Source: JBDGYE01 sp039584255
GTDB lineage: Bacteria; Gemmatimonadota; Gemmatimonadetes; Palauibacterales; Palauibacteraceae
Direction of reading: 5' to 3'
NCBI GenBank assembly: GCA_039584255.1
Contig: JBDGYE010000018.1
Coordinates: 1-37,392 of the forward strand
DNA length: 37,392 nucleotides
A program made the translations under genes and the position numbers. Position 1 is the stretch's first letter; every line of letters starts with the position of its first letter. Under the pieces are notes generated by a model. The model worked only from the letters and a program-made list of their open reading frames with translations. It was not told the DNA's origin and made no database searches. Shown in pieces: positions 33,093-37,392 of this stretch.

Positions 33093-33898
33093 CGATCCTC
33101 TCCCTTTCTCGACGGCGAATCCCTGGCGGCGGACCCACTGGGGGCTCCAACGGAGAGCCGCGACCGGTCTCCCGACCCCTTGCCTCGAAGGTACAGCCCG
33201 GTTCCCACGATGGATATCGTCGCAAAGGCGAACCACTGGAAAGCGTACAGCAAGTGAGGACCGTCCGAGAGCGTGGGCCGCGAGACCGGCCGCAGTGGTC
33301 CGCCCACGGCCTCCGGCTCGAGCGGCAGAAGATAATAAGGAGCCAGGGGTCCTTCTACCGCCTCCCGCGCTTGATCGGCGCTAAGCGATCCTAGCACCAG
33401 GTGCTCTGCTCCGCCGAACCGCGACCACCGCGGCGGAATCGGCGACTCGCGCTCGCCCCTGAGAACGAGTCCCGCGACCGTGATCGGCCCAGCGATCGCC
33501 GGCCGAACGGGACGGGCGCTGGCCAGGTCCGCGCTCAGCCCGTCCGCCGCCGGCAACCAGCCCCGGAGGACGAGAATCGCCGAGCCATCGTCGAGCCTGA
33601 GCGGAGTGACCACATGGACGCCCGGACTGCCCAGGTGAGCACGGCCCCGGACGACGATCTCATCGGCAGGCTCCCAGGCACCGCGGGCTGTCGCGCGCCG
33701 CCAAACCACCGAGTCCAGCGGCAGGTCCGATGCCATCGGTTCCAGGGGGGGGAGCGCGATCCGCGTCTCGCGTGCCGCGTTCGCTGCCCGACGCTGGCCG
33801 AGGCGGTCGAGCTGCCATATCCCGAGGCGCACGAAGACGCCAGCCAGGACGACCGCGATAGCCGCAAACGCCCACGTCCGGGTGCCCGTTCGCTTCAT
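33089..33898 (-). CDS. SURF1-family cytochrome c oxidase assembly protein
   Basis: A 269-residue membrane protein with the SURF1 architecture: an N-terminal helix (about 8-26) followed by RLGIWQLDRLGQRRAAN, a periplasmic domain, and a C-terminal helix (LLYAFQWFAFATISIVGTGLYL). The family helps insert heme a into cytochrome oxidase subunit I. VLVLRGWLPA is a further family hallmark. No oxidase gene is in the window, so the target enzyme must be encoded elsewhere. It overlaps the small downstream gene by four bases, indicating an operon. Confidence 0.9.
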   Translation of the reverse strand: MKRTGTRTWAFAAIAVVLAGVFVRLGIWQLDRLGQRRAANAARETRIALPPLEPMASDLPLDSVVWRRATARGAWEPADEIVVRGRAHLGSPGVHVVTPLRLDDGSAILVLRGWLPAADGLSADLASARPVRPAIAGPITVAGLVLRGERESPIPPRWSRFGGAEHLVLGSLSADQAREAVEGPLAPYYLLPLEPEAVGGPLRPVSRPTLSDGPHLLYAFQWFAFATISIVGTGLYLRGKGSGDRSRLSVGAPSGSAARDSPSRKGEDR

Positions 33899-33983
33899 GG
33901 TGGGGAATCTCGGGCCGGCGCCGTTGACCAGACAAGGCCGCCGGCGAGCCGCCTGGGCGAATCAGGAGCGAGAGGGGATCCCC

Positions 33984-34433
33984 CTACTCCAGGAACCGGG
34001 TCCTGAGCTCCTGCGCAGACACCGGACACCAGTCATCCGTGGTTCCGAACAGCGCGCGACGCGCCCGGGCCACGGCTGAATACGCGGCATCGGCGACCCG
34101 CGTAGGGACGAGTGAAAGAGCTCGGGCAGGGACGTTCCACGGTCGGCCAAGCCTGGACAGGAGATACGAGACGGCCGCGGATCTGAGGAGCAGCCGGCCG
34201 TCGAGCGTGCGGACCGCCACCGAGTCGGGAAGTGACTGCTCCGCAGTTGGTGGAATTGCGCCGCGAACGGTCTTACCGCCGATCGGGGCGAAGACGAACA
34301 GGAGACCCTCCCGGTCGCGCCGAAGGAAGAAGCGCACCGTCGAGTGGCAGAGGGCGCACCGGCCATCGTAGAAGACAAGATCGCGGCCGGAAAGGCCAGG
34401 GATCCGGTCTATTCCGAAGCTGTTCGTCTCCAT
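33984..34433 (-). CDS. DCC-type thiol-disulfide oxidoreductase-like protein (DUF393)
   Basis: A 149-residue DUF393 protein. The thioredoxin-like core begins with DLVFYDGRCALCHSTVRFFLRRD, containing the CxxC pair (Cys26, Cys29), and continues with the characteristic SVAVRTLDGRLLLRSAAVSYLLSRLG and P(A/T)RVADAAYSAVARAR region. The biochemical role is not established for most members. ATG 34433 with GAGGAA just upstream gives the usual family length. It is the first gene of a minus-strand set that continues with SURF1, 85 bases downstream, so a link to respiratory chain assembly is possible. Confidence 0.9.
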   Translation of the reverse strand: METNSFGIDRIPGLSGRDLVFYDGRCALCHSTVRFFLRRDREGLLFVFAPIGGKTVRGAIPPTAEQSLPDSVAVRTLDGRLLLRSAAVSYLLSRLGRPWNVPARALSLVPTRVADAAYSAVARARRALFGTTDDWCPVSAQELRTRFLE

Positions 34434-34595
34434 TTCCTCGGCCTCCCGGGGCTCCACTCGACACCCGACGATACGCGCTGGGGTAGCCAAAACGGTAGAT
34501 GTCTGGGACCTTGTTACCGGGCTCCGGTGAAATCCGGGCCCGCGCCGCCGCCTCGTTCGGCACGGAGGCCGGCGATCTGAAGGCAAAGTACTAAG

Positions 34596-34613
34596 AAGGA
34601 GCAGGGAGAGATT
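34596..34613 (+). promoter_or_regulatory. Ribosome site deciding the ATT start of the helicase
   Basis: AAGGAG (34596-34601) lies nine bases before ATT (34611-34613). A second purine run GGGAGAG touches the ATT. No standard start codon exists near it in this frame, so this site defines the probable start. Confidence 0.55.
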
Positions 34614-35894
34614 TTCAGCAAAGCGCAGGACAACGACGACCCGGCGGCGGGGAACGGAGCGCCGCCCGGGGACCCAGGTTTCGACGAGCTCGGCCTCGAG
34701 CCCGGCCTCCTCGAGGCCATCCGGAAGGTAGGCTACGCGAAGCCGACGGAGATCCAGCGTCTGGCGATTCCGCCGGCGCTCGAGGGGCGGGACATTCTGG
34801 GGACCGCCCATACCGGAACCGGCAAGACTGCCGCGTTCACCTTGCCGATGATCCAACGGCTCGCGCAGGTGGAAGAACACGACCGTCCCCGGGGGCTGGT
34901 CGTCACGCCGACCCGCGAGCTGGCCCAGCAGGTAGGGACTGCCGTCGTCAGGTACGGCACGACCTCGTCCCTCGAGGCCGTAGTCGTACATGGCGGCACC
35001 CGCATGGGGCCCGAGATCACGGAGCTTCGGTTCGGCTGCGACGTGCTCGTGGCAACCCCGGGCCGCCTGCTTGACCATCTCAAGCGCGGCAACGTGGATC
35101 TCGGGCGTGTAGAGGTCCTGGTCCTCGATGAGGCAGACCGGATGCTGGACATGGGCTTCATCGACGACGTGAAAGAGATCGTCGCCGCCACCCCGGTGTC
35201 GCGGCAGACTCTGCTGTTCTCGGCCACCATGCCGAAGGGCGTCCTATGGCTGGCAGCGGAGATGATGCGGGAGCCCGTGCGGGTGGAGGTCGGGATCGAG
35301 GCCGCCGCCGACGGGATCCGCCAGGCGCTGAAGCCCGTCGACTGGCCGCGCAAGCACGAGCTTCTCCTTCACATGCTCGAGGAGCGGACATCGGGTCAGG
35401 TGCTGGTCTTCACTCGAACACGCGATGCCGCCACCTATCTGACGCAGTTCCTCGCCGACCGCGGCCTGTCGGTGGACGACCTTCATGGCGGCAAGCCTCA
35501 GGAAAGGCGTGACAGGAGCCTCGCCCGGTTCCGCGAGGGAAAGACACGCGTCCTGGTGGCGACGAACGTGGCGGCCCGCGGACTGGACATCACTGGCATC
35601 CGGCACGTGGTCAACTTCGACGTTCCGGACGACCCGCGGGACTATGTTCACCGCGTGGGCCGGACGGCGCGGGGAGACGACACGGGTGAAGCCGTGACGC
35701 TGGTCTCTCCTAACGACTGGATGCTGGTACGCGATATCGAGGCTCTGACCGGCGAGTCGATCGAGCGCCGAGAGGTCCCCGGATTCGAGCCCTCCGTTCG
35801 TCCGCCTGACTCGCGCTCCCGGGATCCCGACGACGACCCCGATGGCAGGGACGAGCGCCGGTCACCGCTCACGCGGGGTCGCCGCAAGAGGTAG
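34611..35894 (+). CDS. DEAD-box ATP-dependent RNA helicase, apparent ATT start
   Basis: A 427-residue RhlE/CshA-like helicase. From the ATT: Q motif region FDELGLEPGLLEAI with YAKPTEIQ (24-49), Walker A AHTGTGKT (66-73), PTRELA (100-105), ATPGRLLDHL, DEAD (173-176), FSATMP, and in domain 2 VFTRTRDAA, LVATNVAARGLDI and HRVGRTAR. A charged, disordered Arg/Asp-rich tail ends in RGRRKR. No ATG, GTG or TTG occurs in frame between the upstream stop (34578) and TTG 34842, which lies after the Walker A motif. A start there would remove ATP binding. The ATT at 34611 has AAGGAG nine bases upstream and is the best candidate. Confidence 0.9.
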   Translation: MFSKAQDNDDPAAGNGAPPGDPGFDELGLEPGLLEAIRKVGYAKPTEIQRLAIPPALEGRDILGTAHTGTGKTAAFTLPMIQRLAQVEEHDRPRGLVVTPTRELAQQVGTAVVRYGTTSSLEAVVVHGGTRMGPEITELRFGCDVLVATPGRLLDHLKRGNVDLGRVEVLVLDEADRMLDMGFIDDVKEIVAATPVSRQTLLFSATMPKGVLWLAAEMMREPVRVEVGIEAAADGIRQALKPVDWPRKHELLLHMLEERTSGQVLVFTRTRDAATYLTQFLADRGLSVDDLHGGKPQERRDRSLARFREGKTRVLVATNVAARGLDITGIRHVVNFDVPDDPRDYVHRVGRTARGDDTGEAVTLVSPNDWMLVRDIEALTGESIERREVPGFEPSVRPPDSRSRDPDDDPDGRDERRSPLTRGRRKR

Positions 35895-35919
35895 AGGCGG
35901 CTCCCAAGGAGGCGAAGAA

Positions 35920-36111
35920 GTGAAGCTCTGGAGGAAGATGGTCTGGTCGCCGATCGACATCGGGATGCTCAAGTGGAGCATGTTGCTGCTCGGCATGGTC
36001 CTGGGGGCGCTGTTCTACGGATTCGTCCGGCAGAACATCTGGGCATTCCTTGCCATCGGCCTCCTTCTGCTCATACGGCCTCTAATAGTCTACTTCCGCA
36101 AGAAGGAGTAG
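35920..36111 (+). CDS. Small two-helix membrane protein
   Basis: A 63-residue protein starting at GTG 35920, seven bases after a perfect AAGGAGG. Two hydrophobic helices (about MLKWSMLLLGMVLGALFYGFV and IWAFLAIGLLLLIRPLIVYF) are followed by RKKE. It lies 25 bases after the helicase stop and is probably co-transcribed with it. Function is unknown. Confidence 0.75.
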   Translation: MKLWRKMVWSPIDIGMLKWSMLLLGMVLGALFYGFVRQNIWAFLAIGLLLLIRPLIVYFRKKE

Positions 36112-36170
36112 AGGGGCGCCCAGCGTGTCCTCATGCCGGAGTCCCGTCGGAAGGCGAGGCGACTGATGGA

Positions 36171-36256
36171 GCCGGGGTGGCGAAACTGGTAGACGCAAGG
36201 GACTTAAAATCCCTTGGGAGTCACCTCCCGTCTGGGTTCGAATCCCAGCCCCGGCA
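36171..36256 (+). tRNA. tRNA-Leu (anticodon TAA)
   Basis: The acceptor arm GCCGGGG (36171-36177) pairs with CCCCGGC (36249-36255), followed by discriminator A. The anticodon loop CTTAAAA between GGGA and TCCC gives anticodon TAA. A long class II variable arm (TTGGGAGTCACCTCCCGT) and the T-loop GGTTCGAATCC confirm a leucine tRNA. The CCA end is not encoded. Confidence 0.96.
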
Positions 36257-36295
36257 TATACTTATGGTGCTTCTCGTAGCCGTCTAGAGGTGGTC

Positions 36296-36575
36296 GGTAA
36301 CAGATACGGTAACAAGTGGGTCACTCCGTTGTCCCCTGCGCCTGCATCCTCAGGCTGGCCGAAGCTCTTCCTGAAAGACAAGCTTCGGCTGGCCGACCTC
36401 CTGTACCCCAAATTGTACCCTGACTATCGGTACTTACAGGGACTCAGGAGGACTTAGAAGGAAGGCTCCCGAAAGTAAGTCCCACTGAGAAGGAGTCTTA
36501 GGGACTTACAGGGACTTACAGGGAAAGCTCAGATGGGTCTCGAAAGCCGACGCATCTGTTACCCGACTTGTGACC
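36296..36575. repeat. Imperfect inverted repeats flanking a 280-bp segment
   Basis: GGTAACAGATACG (36296-36308) recurs inverted as CGCATCTGTTACC (36551-36563) with one mismatch. Next to each copy, GGTAACAAGTGGGTCAC on the left resembles GGTCACAAGTCGGGTAAC on the reverse strand at the right (36558-36575). The arrangement is like recombinase binding sites or the ends of a small non-autonomous element. Confidence 0.5.
36475..36520. repeat. GTAAGTCCC / GGGACTTAC hairpin with tandem copy
   Basis: GTAAGTCCC (36475-36483) is an exact inverted copy of GGGACTTAC at 36501-36509 and again of 36511-36519. The 10-mer GGGACTTACA is repeated in tandem at 36501-36520, and a relative (TACTTACAGGGAC) lies at 36431-36443. 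Confidence 0.65.
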
Positions 36576-36620
36576 TAATAGCGAATACGCTATAGCTGGC
36601 GCTCTAACTCAGGGGATTGG

Positions 36621-36980
36621 TTGTTGGTATATTTCATTGGTTCGGTGCCACTGACGCTCTTCTACGCCGCGGGACTGTCCGGGCGGTTCTTTGACTATCA
36701 CCTGGGACTCGTCGCAGGGATCTTCCTCGCACTCGCGGTGCCGCTAGTGCTGGTGATCTTGAAGTTACCGTCTGCGCCAGGATGGAACATCGTGTTGCTA
36801 TGGGTTGGAGCGGGATCGATCTCGCTGGTTGTGCTCGCCGGCGCACTTTCCGCAGATGAGGCGAGGCTCAGAGAGGTCGGCGTGACCGTGGCGGCAATCG
36901 TGTCCATCTCGATCGCCTGGGCCGTGGCATGGACGATGTACTTCCTCACCTCTGACCGAGTGGCCAGAACCTTCACCTAG
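36621..36980 (+). CDS. Small polytopic membrane protein of unknown function
   Basis: A 119-residue protein starting at TTG with AGGGGA just upstream. Four hydrophobic segments are visible (about residues 3-20, 25-47, 57-76 and 86-109). No family is recognised. It lies in the gene-poor region after tRNA-Leu, with less G/C-biased codons than the rest of the window, which suggests horizontally acquired DNA. Confidence 0.55.
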   Translation: MLVYFIGSVPLTLFYAAGLSGRFFDYHLGLVAGIFLALAVPLVLVILKLPSAPGWNIVLLWVGAGSISLVVLAGALSADEARLREVGVTVAAIVSISIAWAVAWTMYFLTSDRVARTFT

Positions 36981-37240
36981 CCAAAGGCCATGTCGTCAGT
37001 TTCCGCTCTGCCGAGGCCGCTCGGGCCAAGGAGCTACCGGGTCACCGCTCATGATGAAAGAAACCCTGGGCGGACTGCTGGCCGATATAGATGCCAGCCG
37101 GAAGGCTGGCCGGACGGCGTCCTAGCAAGCGATTGCTGTTGGCGGACCCAACACGGTCTCGCGCGCTCCGCGCTCACCCACCTACGTTGCCCGCAGCAGA
37201 ATCGCAGAACCGTTAGGCAGCTTAGAAGAGGAGGCAAAAC

Positions 37241-37392
37241 ATGAAGTTAGTCATTTTCGGATCGACCGGTAGCATAGGCCACCAGCTTGTCGTGCAAGCT
37301 CTTGAGCAGGGGCACACGGTCACTGCGTTTGCGCGCAATCCCGCGAAGCTAGAAATCGAACACGCTAACCTGACGGTAGTTCAAGGCGATGC
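37241..37392 (+). CDS. NAD(P)-binding Rossmann protein (atypical SDR/NmrA-like), 5' part
   Basis: The first 50 residues start with KLVIFGSTGSIGHQLVVQAL, which carries the glycine-rich GSTGSIG nucleotide-binding loop of atypical short-chain dehydrogenases, followed by AFARNPAKLEIEHANLTVVQGD. This is the pattern of NAD(P)H-binding NmrA-type or anti-oxidant SDR proteins. GAGGAGG lies nine to ten bases before the ATG. The gene runs off the right edge. Confidence 0.88.
   Translation, partial: MKLVIFGSTGSIGHQLVVQALEQGHTVTAFARNPAKLEIEHANLTVVQGD

Larger units (their letters stand above)
36257..36620. other. Repeat-rich non-coding region downstream of tRNA-Leu
   Basis: A 364-base stretch without a supported gene. 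It holds inverted copies of GGTAACAGAT, a cluster of GTAAGTCCC/GGGACTTAC repeats and less G/C-rich sequence than the flanking genes. It looks like an element boundary or decayed mobile DNA; no integrase gene is visible. Confidence 0.5.

Noticed and set aside
36501..36520. Short tandem repeat as a CRISPR array
   Set aside because: Only two directly abutting 10-base copies and no spacers; not a CRISPR.

Overview
This is a high-GC bacterial chromosome segment with a respiratory, CoA-thioester-based metabolism: B12-dependent acyl-CoA mutase, beta-oxidation enzymes, a SURF1-type cytochrome oxidase assembly factor and a multiheme cytochrome c. The gene repertoire (floA/nfeD, RNase G/E next to rplU-rpmA, split AtuA-like pair, secreted beta-propeller) would fit a Gemmatimonadota-like or similar high-GC Gram-negative. 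This is inferred from gene content only and no marker settles it.

Layout. (1) 191-7843, plus strand: an acyl-CoA mutase/carboxylase operon with the G-protein chaperone MeaB, mutase large and B12 subunits, a carboxyltransferase beta chain that carries an internal deletion plus frameshift, a split AtuA-like protein and a crotonase. The mutase has the Phe/Gln substrate pair typical of isobutyryl-CoA mutase, not the Tyr/Arg pair of methylmalonyl-CoA mutase. (2) 7878-8734: two membrane proteins. (3) 8765-9859, minus strand: a membrane-anchored TlpA-like thioredoxin followed by two paralogous small secreted six-cysteine peptides. This is the most unusual gene set here. (4) 9983-12781: a short RecQ helicase and a secreted beta-propeller protein. 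(5) 13037-16998: acyl-CoA dehydrogenase, RNase G/E, then rplU and rpmA. L21 has a C-terminal extension resembling the peripheral-subunit-binding domain of 2-oxoacid dehydrogenases. (6) 17234-18826, minus strand: a putative lipoprotein cytochrome with eight CxxCH motifs, preceded by a convincing sigma-54 (-24/-12) promoter and an upstream palindrome. (7) 19146-25738, minus strand: a seven-gene beta-oxidation / phenylacetate-like operon. (8) 25869-28989: nfeD, floA and a membrane-anchored partner. (9) 29072-32547: a GAF-GAF histidine kinase convergent with an NtrC-family regulator. Both genes are preceded by related 17-bp quasi-palindromes. (10) 32859-34433: small protein, SURF1 and DUF393 protein on the minus strand. 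(11) 34611-36111: a DEAD-box RNA helicase whose only well-placed start appears to be ATT, plus a small membrane protein. (12) 36171-37392: tRNA-Leu(TAA) followed by a repeat-rich, gene-poor stretch, a small membrane protein and the beginning of an NAD(P)-binding protein, probably accessory DNA.

The strongest leads are the TlpA/twin Cys-peptide operon with a possible RNA hairpin at the ribosome site, the sigma-54-controlled multiheme cytochrome together with an NtrC-type regulator in the same window, the shared operator of the two-component genes, the ICM-like mutase, the L21 fusion, and the ATT-started helicase.
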